From Trichostrongylus colubriformis (taxonomy: Eukaryota > Nematoda > Chromadorea > Rhabditida > Trichostrongylidae): a stretch of DNA of 64,000 nucleotides. Location of the stretch: positions 31,679,686-31,743,685 of the forward strand of contig OZ022261.1 in NCBI GenBank assembly GCA_963978905.1. The letters run 5' to 3'. This document shows positions 54,101-62,160 of this stretch, piece after piece. Below the pieces are notes generated by a model. That model was not told where the DNA came from. It did no database searches and saw only the letters and a program-made list of their open reading frames with translations. Numbering within the stretch: the first letter of the stretch is position 1; every line of letters starts with the position of its first letter. A program made the translations under genes and the position numbers.

Positions 54101-56375
54101 AGAAGACGCTGACTCCTATAGATTCATTTACCTCCCTAATTTCACAGTAATTTCCATGAAACATCATTTTCTTTCACGTAAGGAGCTTTAACGGGCCGGT
54201 CCCTCTATGCACATTCACGTCAGCAAGCCGCGAACAAATCTGCGTTGATAGTTGTGAATTTAGCGTGTTCCGAATGAGCAGTAACTAGTGCATGTGCGTC
54301 GAAACTCCCTTCTCCGCACCCTTAATCTCGATTAAGTCATTAGGCAACTTGGGGTGCAGGAAAGGGTGCTGAAAACACGTATTCTTCATATGTATGTTCA
54401 TCAAGGAAGTAGAAAGTGGTTAGCGTAATCCGTCAAACGATGTATCATGCGCCGCATCTTTTTCGATTTGTAATTGAAATTGTACGAGGTGTCTTCTTAA
54501 TTGCACGGCTGGACCCCTTACATCCCTATGTGGGGTGAGTTGTTATTTTGATCATACAGCAGCTCTGTACATCATCTCGCTACTAACAACTCAGTGCCAT
54601 TTTTGTGGATGGGCATCACAAAATTCAAACTGGATGACCGTGTCACATGAATTGGGTCGCTGCGCACGGCAGGTGCTTTGCTGGTCCCGTTCAGAAGTGA
54701 CCGAGCGCTGACGGGCGCGGCCGTCGCCTCACTGCGTAACCTCGCCTTATTCAACTGTCCCGACGCGCACCACTTTGTTGAATAGTTGGGGGGGGGGGTT
54801 CATTTTTACACCACGACTTCTTCAGTACTCTGACTTTGCTAGGAACGTCAACCTGAAAGAGCTCTACAACAATGCTGAAGCTTGGAGTATCACGCTTTCT
54901 AGTGGATAAATATTTATCCACCAAGGATGCAATGTGGCGGAGCTCGAACATTACCCCCATTGAGCTTATTCGAGCAATACAAATTGCGATTTCTTCAACA
55001 CTTGTTGATATTGGTGTTTTTCTTCAATTTTCCGAGAGCTGCTGATTTTCGTCGCATCTCGCGATGTGAAACTTGGTACAAGTGTACTGCCTTCTGGTCA
55101 GAAACTTCGGCTTGGACGGGACTCCAATCCGCACCTAAAGCTTACACGTCAGGCCGCGTTCATAGTTTGGGCACTGACGCTGGCAATCCCATTGACGGCG
55201 TTCAGATCGTGTGTCCGCCGCCGATCACGGCGGCACTATGGTGACGAGCTCCGTTTGTAAAATGCTCGACTCAACCTCACTACAGTATTATGATCGTGGC
55301 GAGATTCCACGAATTCAAATTGAAATTTCGGATTAGTTCGGTACTATGCCAAGATTCGAATTCGAATTCGTGGCTGTCGTCACGATCATCATACTCTAGT
55401 GGGTTGGTTCGAGCGTTTTACAAATGGAGCGCGTCACCAGGGTGCCGCCGTGGTCGGCGGTGGGCACATGATTTTGACGGTGTCGCTGTCGGTGCCGGCG
55501 TCGATGCGCAAAGTATGAACGCGCTCTGCGCTCCGCGCCTCTTCGCGTGGTCTGACCAAGTGGGGCAGTCCTGAGCCAGACCCCACCAGGCTTGGTTGGA
55601 CCAGCTCAATGCTAGAACATCAGAAATAGTAAAGCAAAGATTATCTGATCTCGGAGCTACTCTAATGATCGCCTCGAAAAACAACATCTTAAAAAGATCG
55701 AAATAAGAGTGAAGGTGATTGAAAAAGAAACCATTCAGAATCCGCAAGCGATGCTTCGGCAACGAGAGAAGATCAGTGTGGCCAAGGAAAAACGAGCAGC
55801 GAAGACAATTGCTGTGATTATTTTCGTGTTCACATTCTGCTGGCTGCCATTTTTCTGCGCCTACGTTGTTCTTCCATTCTGTGATTCCTGCACACTTCAT
55901 CCGAAGGTAACTTGACGTAGTTTTGACAATTTCTTTTTGAAGGACGAGTCTACGGTGATGGCACTTTGCCAAGCACACATTTCCGGGTTCAATCCTGCGG
56001 GCAAAAGGTCATGCATTTCAAAAAACCTCGACCATTGCCATCATAGCCAAATGACAGACTGCCGACTGATTGAGAGCCTCCCTCATGAACAAAGGGCAGC
56101 AGACGAAATGATAGTTTGCGCGGTCGAAAAGCAGATGGACGCGTTTTCAAAGTTCAATTTGGTGGAAAGAAATTATTTAAAATCGTTATTAGTAATCTTA
56201 TGAAATGATTCTTCAGGTGAATCAGGCATTCACATGGCTAGGCTACATCAATTCGTCCTTAAATCCGTTCCTGTATGGCATTTTGAATTTGGAATTTCGT
56301 CGAGCTTTCAAGAAGATTCTTTGTCCAAAAGCTGTACTGGAACAGCGTCGAAGACGACTGAGTGCACAACCATAG
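38989..56375 (+). CDS. Biogenic-amine GPCR, tyramine/octopamine receptor type (tyra-3-like), multi-exon
   Basis: This is a class A seven-helix receptor for a monoamine at the plasma membrane. Visible exons: 38989-39129, 40763-40928, 42943-43048, 43127-43202, 45319-45419, 49902-50014, 51973-52110, about 55709-55906 and 56217-56375. Eight of them join in consistent phase. Diagnostic residues in the joined numbering are N15 and N31 glycosylation sequons, GN in TM1, SDLAVA in TM2, C113 (3.25), amine-binding D120 (3.32), DRY at 137-139, GWNDW in ECL2 with C191, S203/A204/S207 (5.42/5.43/5.46), CWLPFF in TM6 and NPFLY in TM7. [10 protein letters not shown] in ICL2 and GWNDW mark the invertebrate tyramine/octopamine group rather than dopamine or 5-HT receptors. 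Known relatives are tyra-2, tyra-3, ser-2 and octr-1; tyra-3 is my guess. About 398 residues are seen and one or more ICL3 exons are probably missing. Gene length is about 17 kb. Confidence 0.93.
39130..40762 (+). other. Receptor intron 1
   Basis: 1,633 bp splitting TM1, GTAAGC...TTCTAG. It holds an 80-codon open frame (39,439-39,681) that matches nothing known and a short ATATATACACACACA stretch near 39,825. I see no other gene. Confidence 0.7.
40763..40928 (+). CDS. Receptor exon 2: TM1 to TM2
   Basis: Acceptor CTTCTAG, donor G|GTAAGC, phase 0 in and phase 1 out. It encodes [12 protein letters not shown] (TM1 with N1.50), the basic first intracellular loop [10 protein letters not shown], and [12 protein letters not shown] (TM2 with D2.50), ending in the first extracellular loop. 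Confidence 0.95.
40929..42942 (+). other. Receptor intron 2
   Basis: 2,014 bp with GTAAGC and TTTTCAG ends. It contains a GC-rich repeat R4 copy (about 41,150-41,280) and a 15-base C run (42,396-42,410). No second gene is recognised in it. Confidence 0.7.
41150..41280 (+). repeat. GC-rich dispersed repeat family R4, copy 2
   Basis: AATGGTACAGCGTTGC, CATTACTCGGCTTTCATTCC and AATGCCGCGCGCGACGC follow the same order as the copy at 19,625-19,760. A GGAGGAACCAGTGCGRCG block just upstream (41,000) recurs near 47,293 and, more diverged, near 49,475. Confidence 0.5.
42943..43048 (+). CDS. Receptor exon 3: ECL1 and TM3
   Basis: Acceptor TTTTCAG, donor AG|GTACGG, phase 1 in and phase 2 out. It encodes [11 protein letters not shown], then TM3 with disulfide Cys 3.25, the amine-binding Asp 3.32 in [11 protein letters not shown], and AIAIDR. 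The Arg codon of DRY is split by the following intron. Confidence 0.95.
43049..43126 (+). other. Receptor intron 3, 78 nt, in frame and stop-free
   Basis: The shortest intron of the gene, GTACGG...GTTTCAG. Its length is a multiple of three and its translation in the receptor frame is open for 26 codons (YGIIRLEFF...KYFRFR). Retention would place 26 mostly hydrophobic residues between DR and Y of the DRY motif. Confidence 0.85.
43127..43202 (+). CDS. Receptor exon 4: DRY end, ICL2, start of TM4
   Basis: Acceptor GTTTCAG, donor ACG|GTAAGG, phase 2 in and phase 0 out. It encodes [18 protein letters not shown] and the first part of TM4. The residue after DRY is Cys, where most family members have Trp. 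Confidence 0.93.
43203..45318 (+). other. Receptor intron 4
   Basis: 2,116 bp. Contains a 16-base C run (43,691-43,706) and a minus-strand SINE-like unit at about 44,493-44,538. No other gene recognised. Confidence 0.7.
44493..44538 (-). repeat. SINE-like unit, minus strand
   Basis: Read on the minus strand, TGCAGGTGGCTCGGTACCAC resembles an A box, and GAGATCGAATCTTC about 15 bases later resembles a B box. The spacing is shorter than in a tRNA gene, so it is likely a decayed tRNA-derived repeat. Confidence 0.45.
45319..45419 (+). CDS. Receptor exon 5: TM4 end and ECL2
   Basis: Acceptor GTTTTAG, donor AG|GTGAAA, phase 0 in and phase 2 out. It encodes [19 protein letters not shown] (W4.50 and the Pro pair), then ECL2 with the conserved Cys in DHCELS that pairs with Cys 3.25. 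Confidence 0.95.
45711..46649. repeat. Inverted pair of repeat R6-like units
   Basis: CATCCTCGGAAGACCTGGTA with TATTCGCGTGTCCTGTCGCA (45,711-45,750) is mirrored at 46,602-46,649 (GGGTGCGACAGGACACGCGA then ATATATCAGGTC). The arms are about 50 bp and the gap about 840 bp. Confidence 0.75.
47906..48219. mobile_element. MITE with perfect 19-bp terminal inverted repeats
   Basis: CAAAGGCAGTGGTAGGGGT (47,906-47,924) is exactly mirrored by ACCCCTACCACTGCCTTTG (48,201-48,219), making a 314-bp non-coding element. Internal blocks (GAACTCCTARAGT, a TTTTTTCTTCATTTTCG-type segment, GTATTCAAT, ATTCGGCC) recur in a diverged copy at about 63,236-63,575. No clear target duplication flanks it. Confidence 0.85.
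49902..50014 (+). CDS. Receptor exon 6: TM5 and start of ICL3
   Basis: Acceptor CTTTCAG, donor G|GTAGGT, phase 2 in and phase 1 out. It encodes TM5 ([18 protein letters not shown]) with S5.42, A5.43, S5.46 and P5.50, the serines expected to meet the amine ring hydroxyl, then the basic [10 protein letters not shown] at the TM5/ICL3 boundary. Confidence 0.95.
51062..51220 (+). repeat. Left arm of the inverted repeat flanking exon 7
   Basis: GC-rich arm with GTTCATACTCTGCAGG, GTGGCTGCGTGTCTCTGCGT, CTCATTGCCTGCGTCATCTC, TCTGCACCTC and GAACGCAGCCACGCTCTGCC. It matches the inverse complement of 52,263-52,431 along its whole length with scattered mismatches. Confidence 0.85.
51705..51762 (+). repeat. 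SINE-like unit with A/B-box layout
   Basis: GGTCTAGTGCTAAGTGGTGT, then CGCATGGCCAGGAGATCAAA and TCCCG. Same two-part pattern as at 34,612. It lies 211 bp upstream of exon 7. Confidence 0.5.
51973..52110 (+). CDS. Receptor exon 7: ICL3 cassette with PKA-type sites
   Basis: Acceptor GTTTTACAG, donor AAG|GTACCT, phase 1 in and phase 1 out. It is 138 nt long, so inclusion or skipping keeps frame. It codes for hydrophilic ICL3 sequence with RRNS and KRFS, two consensus protein-kinase-A sites, at joined residues 253-260. The reading frame joins exon 6 exactly (RTNRG then RSALM). No homologue is obvious because ICL3 evolves fast, so this exon rests on splice sites, phase and composition. Confidence 0.75.
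52263..52431 (-). repeat. Right arm of the inverted repeat flanking exon 7
   Basis: On the + strand it reads CACCGGCAGGGTGCGGCTGC, GTTCATAGCCAGTGAGGCAG, AGGTGCAGAGACGATGCAGG, CAATGAGAGGG and GAGATACGCAGCC. These pair with the left arm at 51,062-51,220 in inverse order. The arms enclose exon 7, with about 750 bp before the exon and 150 bp after it. Confidence 0.85.
52825..53105 (-). repeat. Dispersed repeat family R1, copy 3
   Basis: Inverse of the copies at 5,386 and 22,018: GGACACCAGAAGGGATAAAT, AATGAGAAAGAACGAA, TGTGTCACTAACTGGGGG, TCGCCCGCAACTCCCTCGGC and CCGCGGGATCGTGATAAGA appear in reversed order. Confidence 0.7.
53215..53271 (+). repeat. Two-copy tandem repeat, 31-bp period
   Basis: ACTTGAAGACTGCCGCATTA plus CTGTAT occurs at 53,215-53,240 and identically at 53,246-53,271. 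Perfect identity over 26 bp indicates a recent duplication. Confidence 0.9.
53762..53890 (+). repeat. Dispersed repeat family R6, copy 2
   Basis: CCAATTCACACTGGGGTCAG, GTGACCCAAATCAAGTGTCC and TGCCGCACAC match 34,249-34,360 in order. Confidence 0.5.
54788..54798. repeat. Poly-G tract
   Basis: An 11-base G run. It is one of about ten such G or C runs of ten or more bases in the window. Confidence 0.95.
55065..55610. repeat. Near-complete 540-bp palindrome before exon 8
   Basis: The left half (to about 55,335) and right half (from about 55,345) are inverse complements with mismatches. TCCGTTTGTAAAATGCTCGA (about 55,248) pairs with TCGAGCGTTTTACAAATGGA (55,409), GATCACGGCGGCAC pairs with GTGCCGCCGTGGTC, and GTTCATAGTTTGGGC pairs with GCGCAAAGTATGAAC. 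It ends about 100 bp before exon 8. Confidence 0.8.
55709..55906 (+). CDS. Receptor exon 8: end of ICL3, TM6, ECL3 (5' limit uncertain)
   Basis: It encodes [20 protein letters not shown], then TM6 with FTFCWLPFF (W6.48, P6.50), and CDSCTLHPK of ECL3, ending at donor AAG|GTAACT in phase 0. The frame is open back to a stop near 55,646. No strong acceptor lies in between: AAATAAGAG at 55,709 has the right phase for exon 7 but a poor pyrimidine tract, while CCATTCAG at 55,741 fits the consensus better but is phase 0. The 5' boundary is therefore a guess. Confidence 0.88.
55907..56216 (+). other. Receptor intron 8
   Basis: 310 bp, GTAACT...CTTCAG, between ECL3 and TM7. Nothing else recognised inside. 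Confidence 0.9.
56217..56375 (+). CDS. Receptor exon 9: TM7, helix 8, stop
   Basis: Acceptor ATTCTTCAG, phase 0 in, stop TAG at 56,373-56,375. It encodes TM7 ([16 protein letters not shown] with the NPxxY motif), helix 8 ([12 protein letters not shown], whose Cys is a likely palmitoylation site) and a short basic tail ending RRRLSAQP. A short tail with a long ICL3 is normal for this receptor group. No AATAAA follows closely; ATTAAA-like variants occur at about 56,390 and 56,469. Confidence 0.95.
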   Translation: MNQAFTWLGYINSSLNPFLYGILNLEFRRAFKKILCPKAVLEQRRRRLSAQP

Positions 56376-57385
56376 TCAGACCCAGGAATTAAAGTTTCAG
56401 AATTTGTGCTAATATACCACAAATTATATTTTATTGATCTATATATGTTGCAATTACAGTGTCATTCCATTAAAATCACTTCAATCCTCTTCCATCGAAC
56501 CATCTAGTCTTCTGAACGATATTGTGTTGAAAATATCTATAGTTTACGCCACATTGTTTACGTTTTGCCAAATGCTTGAAACTACATTGTACTTCGGGTA
56601 AACCATGGATGGGAAATCGCAGCAATTTAAATCGTTGCCATTCTCAAACTATGTGTCGCATAAGTTTTACCTTATCAAACAGGTGCTGTTCTACTGAAAT
56701 GTGTAATGCCATTAATTGCTAGTGTTGAGAATGTGATTATTGTATGTAGTTTGCCCTATTTATTACCATTAATTGTTGCTCAACATGATGTCATTGCTAT
56801 AATTGAATATTGCAATCGATTGCTTTTGTTTTGCTTTATCGCTGTTTATAAACGACTTTTGGTCATTCTTTGTTCCTAGTAATTTTTCAGTGGCGTAGTC
56901 GTTTCCATTCTTATTTTCCCTCACCTAACGGAAAACGAAATCATGCACGAAAATCTCGTAATTCTAATTCTTCTTCAAATCATTATCCACTAGTGCTTGA
57001 GTATTACGAAAAAAACCCGAAAAAAAGTTCATTTGTTTTTACACTGAAATCGATATCATGGAGTAGTAATAGGTACCCTTTCCGATTGACGACGATCAAT
57101 CTTTCTTTATTTGCCGACGGGAAGTGGTGCTGTCCAGAGCTTCACGCCCACTGCTCCCAAATCCCGCCCACATGCCCACAAATGCAAAGACTTCAGGGGA
57201 TGTATCTCCGCCGTATTTCGAATTTTTCGCTTGTAACCTTGTAGGTGACCCGTAATGAACAAATACATCATAACCATATAGGGGGAAGAAAAACTCAGAA
57301 TTTCGTGAGCGATTTCTTCAGAAATCCGGTGTGTCACCCTAAGATGAGATGACACACTCTCAATTCTAGGCCAACCTCTACAAAG
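56376..57385. other. Receptor 3' flank
   Basis: AT-rich sequence expected to hold the 3' UTR. No canonical AATAAA in the first 500 bases; variants (ATTAAA) at about 56,390 and 56,469 could serve. A short GTGTGTCA/TGACACAC hairpin lies at 57,329-57,357. The open frames at 56,870-57,244 (+) and 57,107-57,355 (minus) overlap and lack motifs. Confidence 0.5.
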
Positions 57386-57387
57386 TG

Positions 57388-57440
57388 TTACGGTAGCTCA
57401 GTGGACACCGAGTACATTTGAATCACGGCAAGCATTTCCT
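57388..57440 (+). repeat. tRNA-like A box remnant
   Basis: TTACGGTAGCTCAGTGGACA carries TAGCTCAGTGG, a near-perfect tRNA A box. The ATTTGAATCACGG that follows about 20 bases later is only a weak B box and the spacing is too short. It is a tRNA pseudogene or SINE head, not a functional tRNA. Confidence 0.5.
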
Positions 57441-59142
57441 CCTGATAGAAATGTTCTTAAAATGTAAAACCTAGTTCAGTATACAATATAATATTGAAGT
57501 ACTATCTGAAAATATAAGACTAACAACAAAATAAACCCAAAAACGTTCTAATCAGCCAATGACGACGTGGTATGTTGTTCAAGCCCTGGGAAAAGAGCTT
57601 CTGTGTGGATGAATTACTTTCCTTGTGTGAAAAGGGCATTTCCTATACGCACCCCGGTCATTCTCCTGCTCCTTCCACCTCTGCTTTAGCTAAATTCTCA
57701 TCCTCTTGCCTATGAATTTACAAAAATGACCGTTAACATGGTGTAAGAACATTCCAATGACCATTCTCATAATAAAAAACTGATTTCTGCATGAAGTTTT
57801 TGAGCATTTTATAGTTGTCCCCGAGGCGGTTGTTGCTATCAGTGTGGACGGGCACAGGAATGTATTTATTTTTGCATGTAGGCACGCCTCCGCGCCATGT
57901 TCGAAATATTTTTCTTAGCTCATTCATGCAAAGTTTGTATGTAGAGGATATCTAGTGCCTTGAGCACGCAATATGACATCCATTTTTTGTCCCGGTGTTT
58001 TAGGGAGCCTGTAGTTTTTATTTCAACAAATCCATTCAGAAGTGGCATATGTCTTCAAACGTTAACCGCTAATACATATGTCATTCATTTATAACGTCGG
58101 TGCCGTTATGCGTCAATTTGTTAAAAATAACCGAGAATGGTGCCATTCAAGCAATAGGAGGTGGGGACCAGCAGAAAGTACCGTAACCTTGATCAATTCA
58201 CTTGACAATCTTTGCTTGCGGAACATGGTGAGAAACCAAAAAAATGTGACGTCAACAAATAAACGTCACAGTCATGATGAGGGCCCCATTATTCTATTAA
58301 ACCCAGCTTATTTCAGGAAAAGTTACCAGTACCAGCTACTGCGACGGCTGTTTTTGGAGTGAACCAAAATGTTTTTAATTCACAAAAAAGCCTTTGTGAG
58401 AACACCATCTATCTCTTTGGATAACAATCACAGGCAGATATGTTCTCTTTCATGAGTGTAAAAAGCTGTACATGACCTGTCCCAACGCTTCTAAACCTTA
58501 ACAAAATGATAATTTTTAATGCAAGGAAAAAAGATGTTCCTCGGTCAACTTGTGCAACCTTTGGTGTTGCATGATTTGAAAAATAAAAAAGACGGTATGG
58601 CGTTGATTATGTGTGATTCAAGCGGTCAAGTATGAGCGGTCTTGATTCATTATGTGGGAATCAATCACTTTTTGGTTATGTTCAAACGAATTTTAGCTGA
58701 ATTTCTCTCGTGATTTTTTTGTCAAATTAGCCTGGTCTTGAATCGTATGGCATTCCCAATTGCGTTCAGCTCTGATACCATTTTTGGGACTATTTCGCTT
58801 CATAGCACTAGATAACTGGTAAATTCATAGGATAGCAGTAATGTCATTATGAAAAAAGTATGACGTTACAATTATTTTTGATTTGCAGTTAAAACTGGTT
58901 CAGAATGTTGCGCAGATTCTCATAACCTACGATGGAAACCTTGGAAGTAATGACTCTTCAAAACGGTGTGCTCCCTTGCTTTTCCCAAGAAAAATTGAAT
59001 TGTGATAATAAGCGCAATTAATGAATTTGGCCTCAATATAAAATGTAAGGTAAAGCAAGAAAATAATGCAATGTGATAAAAGAATGTACACATAAAGAAG
59101 GGTAGAAAATTTGTAAAAAAAAGTATGCTGATTTTCAGTTCA
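57441..59142. other. Intergenic sequence, no gene recognised
   Basis: No exon, RNA gene or paired repeat recognised. Confidence 0.4.
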
Positions 59143-59244
59143 GAAAAAGATCCTTTCACGGCTATGATACAAATTTTTCCTTCGGTTCAATTCGAAAAAG
59201 ATCCTTTCTTGGCTATGATACAAATTTTTCCTTCAGTTCAATTC
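59143..59244 (+). repeat. Two-copy tandem repeat, 51-bp unit
   Basis: GAAAAAGATCCTTTC then GGCTATGATACAAATTTTTC is repeated head to tail with about three differences between units. Confidence 0.9.
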
Positions 59245-59700
59245 AGATTGACTCCCTTGTGAGTACTCTTTGATAAACAAATTTGAAATAAACCAATCGA
59301 TCAACAACATAAAAAATCACGATCGCGATAAGCGGACCTATTTTCGAAAAAAACGACATTTCCTAAGTTAGTTTTGTTAAAATACATATTGAGACTTTCT
59401 ACTACAGTGACGCAATGTAAGTTTCCATTTCCCGATATTTCGGCATGATGAAAGTGAATCTTCAATCCAAAAAATAAGCATATATTGCCGATTGTAGTGA
59501 ATTTTGTAGAATTTCCATGCAGTAGCACTCAGCTTTTTTGGCCATACACATGATGTATAGACGGTTTCGGGTTCACACAGGAATAGTACGGAAGATCAGA
59601 GAGTGTCAACTATTCAGACGGGCTATGCTGATGGCAGTCAATGAAGTACTGGAGGTACTGCGTTATGTCCTTGATGAATACTTGATGCGTTAATTACTCG

Positions 59701-60222
59701 ATGGTTGCCAGCGGAATGATCGACGGCATTTCGGGGGCATTGGCGGGAACTGTTGGGTCGACTCCGCCCCCATGTATGGGTTATAACATGTCGACGTGGG
59801 CTTCTATGTCCTCATTTATTCCTCATATTCACTACAAACTGTCTGAAGCAATCTTACTGCTGTTAGACCCCCTCATTGATCATACCTGTTCGACGGGAGT
59901 CATCGTCCTTGATGGCACTATGACACTGTTGCGAACTGGAATGGTCGCAATTGTTGCTTCGCTCTTTGAGCGTTTCATGGTGTATTTTCTTCTAAAATTT
60001 TTGCCGCACCAATTCAAATGCCGTAGCTGGTCTTCACTCCCATTCGCCGGTAGTCATTGTCTGTACAGGAACTATGACACTGTCGCGAATTGGGGTGATC
60101 ACGGCATGAATGATGGCCACTGTACTAAATATTTTTCAGTACAATTGATTCAGCTTGTTTGGCGTCAGAATTTTTTTCATTTTCCATTATTAACTGGCCC
60201 GATGCATTTTTTAACTTTTTAG
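59701..60222 (+). other. Unassigned 173-codon open frame
   Basis: A + frame of 173 codons starting MVASGMIDGISG. It is mildly hydrophobic, with no domain, signal peptide or family motif I know. The DNA has a short internal repetition (ACTATGACACTGTTGCGAAC and ACTATGACACTGTCGCGAAT), hinting at repeat origin. No splice partners found. It may be an anonymous exon or chance. Confidence 0.2.
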
Positions 60223-62000
60223 TATTCTTTCCTGTGATGTGTTCGCTGTTGTTTCACTTGCAATACAATTAATTAGGTTTCTGCAGATTTTTTTTCATAT
60301 TGTGATAAGGTAGATAAAGCAATTTTATCTGATTGAAAGGTAACAGTAATAAGTAAATTAAGTAATGCTATTACTGATAAGTAATTTTAACTTAATTGTA
60401 TTAATTAATAGCACTTCGGTGAAATCGTTGCTTCATGGTAGCTACCGAGGGGTCCTGTGGTATCAAATGAAACTGGGGAACCTTCTGGAATCGGCAGAAT
60501 TGAGTATCACTTCAGTGTAAGCGAGCCGAGTGAAATGGGGCATTGAAATGAAAAATCGATAATTCATGGTCATTCTCCGATGAATATCGTGATGGGTCAG
60601 AGAGCTAAACGCGCGAGGGTCTGTTTGAAGACCTCAATGTCAGTTCGTATTAGACAATGGAATCAGCGAATAAGATATATGAAAAAGTATTTTATACCCA
60701 AATCATCACAAGAAATCACAGCGTGGATCAGTGTACTAGTTTGGAACGCCGTCGATTGAAAGCCACAATGAAATTTCGCAGTTCACGTTTCACTGCTGGC
60801 GATACAGCGATTTTCTCCTGGTTTTTGGCTGAAAAAGAGAATAAGTGAGTAACTGTATAGCGCTATTGTGAATTCTAGTCTTGAAACAACTATTGAGAGT
60901 GAGCACTTGTCAGATGCTATTTCAGCAAACGTCAACGAAATGGTGGGAGCTAGAAACTGGCAGTGAATGTACGTTCTTTTGTTTGAACTGCATAGAGTTT
61001 GTTGAAAAATTTTTGGTTCAGTGTAAAAGGACGGTTTCACGTGAGTCAGCACTTACTGCGTCTTTTACCTAGTCCTTGCAGCGTTTGTTCAGGTCATGCT
61101 TTACGCGGAAGTTATGTTCAAAAGAAGGGAGCTCATTAAAAAAGACTTTTCATGAATACTCTGAGTAAAGTTCAATAAAAAAGATCGAAAGATTCGGTAG
61201 GATCATATAGCAGCACCAGTTCGATGAATCACGATTAGCCGCTGTGCAAACTATCCAACCTTACTGCCCAAGAAATTTAGGGATGGGATGGTTTTCGTGA
61301 TCATCATAGAGGATGCTGCTCTTTATACAGGTAAATTTAACCAATCCCCTGTACTATCTAAACGGAATTTTTTGCCAACCGTTGCAAGCTTCGATTGAAC
61401 TAAACTCCATAAAAATTGTAACAAATTGTAAATTAAATTCTGAAATGGTCAGGCTGATTCTGGATCGAAGAGAGTCTCGGGAAACTCATTCATCAGTTTA
61501 GATTTTTTTTATTGTGCCCTCCATCCATTTAGGCGATACTACAACTACAGTTGCTCACGAAAGGACAAAGGTGTGGGTGGTTGGCGTTGGTTGATTCTTT
61601 CGCAAGGCATCACTGTCCAACAATTAATTGCATAGGACAGGCACTAGCTGTGCCAATGCATATCCTCCAGATGAGTGGGCGTCAGAACAGTTTAAGGGCA
61701 GTAGGGGTAATGTGGGTGATAAGGAATCCCTAAGAGGAGCCACTCGAAAGGTACGGGTCTGGACAGCGTATCTGCGGTCCCTGACTGGCTGCGATAGGAG
61801 GGACCAAGCAGCTGCGGCAGAGTTGGAGCAATCGCGGCACGCTTTCTGATGGTTACCGGTGGAGTTTGTGCGTTTTTCTTTTCTGTTCTTTTCCTTTTCC
61901 ATAATTTCTCACTTGTTGTCTTTGCTCGTTTGCAAATAACGATGGATGCTTTTCAAGTTTTTGCATTGGTTCCACGCTGTTTTTGCCCATTGGTCACTTG
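60223..62000. other. Intergenic sequence, no gene recognised
   Basis: No convincing exon or RNA gene. The 61,624-61,902 stretch is GC-richer and open on both strands but shows no motif. Confidence 0.4.
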
Positions 62001-62019
62001 GCTAAATGCCCATGGAAAA

Positions 62020-62160
62020 GTCGCCCGCATTACCCGCCTCTTGCAAATGGTCGTCCTCGTCGAGAATCAGCGATGGGAAAGGGTCCTATTTCTCGGATTT
62101 CTGGCCATTTACTTCCTTTTTCTCTTCATCGTCGCATTATTGATAATGCCAAAACCAAGT
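62020..62160 (+). repeat. Dispersed repeat family R3, copy 2
   Basis: ATTACCCGCCTCTTGC, ATGGTCGTCCTCGTCGAGAA and GGGTCCTATTTCTCGGATTT repeat the blocks at 15,944-16,140 in the same order. Confidence 0.65.

Larger units (their letters stand above)
52111..55708 (+). other. Interval between receptor exons 7 and 8; missing ICL3 exon(s) likely
   Basis: About 3.6 kb. Phases of exon 7 (1 out) and the best consensus acceptor of exon 8 (0 in) do not match, so one or more ICL3 exons probably lie here. I could not pick one: a basic Ser-rich stretch ([17 protein letters not shown], about 53,550-53,605) looks ICL3-like but begins in phase 0. The interval also holds repeat R1 copy 3, a tandem repeat at 53,215, an R6 copy near 53,762 and a palindrome at 55,065-55,610. 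Confidence 0.6.

Noticed and set aside
54927..55978. 105-, 94- and 186-codon frames around 55 kb
   Set aside because: They are shadows of the palindrome at 55,065-55,610 or antisense to receptor exon 8. Only the exon 8 frame has receptor motifs.
57388..57440. Possible tRNA gene
   Set aside because: The A box is good, but the B box is weak, the spacing is too short and no acceptor stem pairs.
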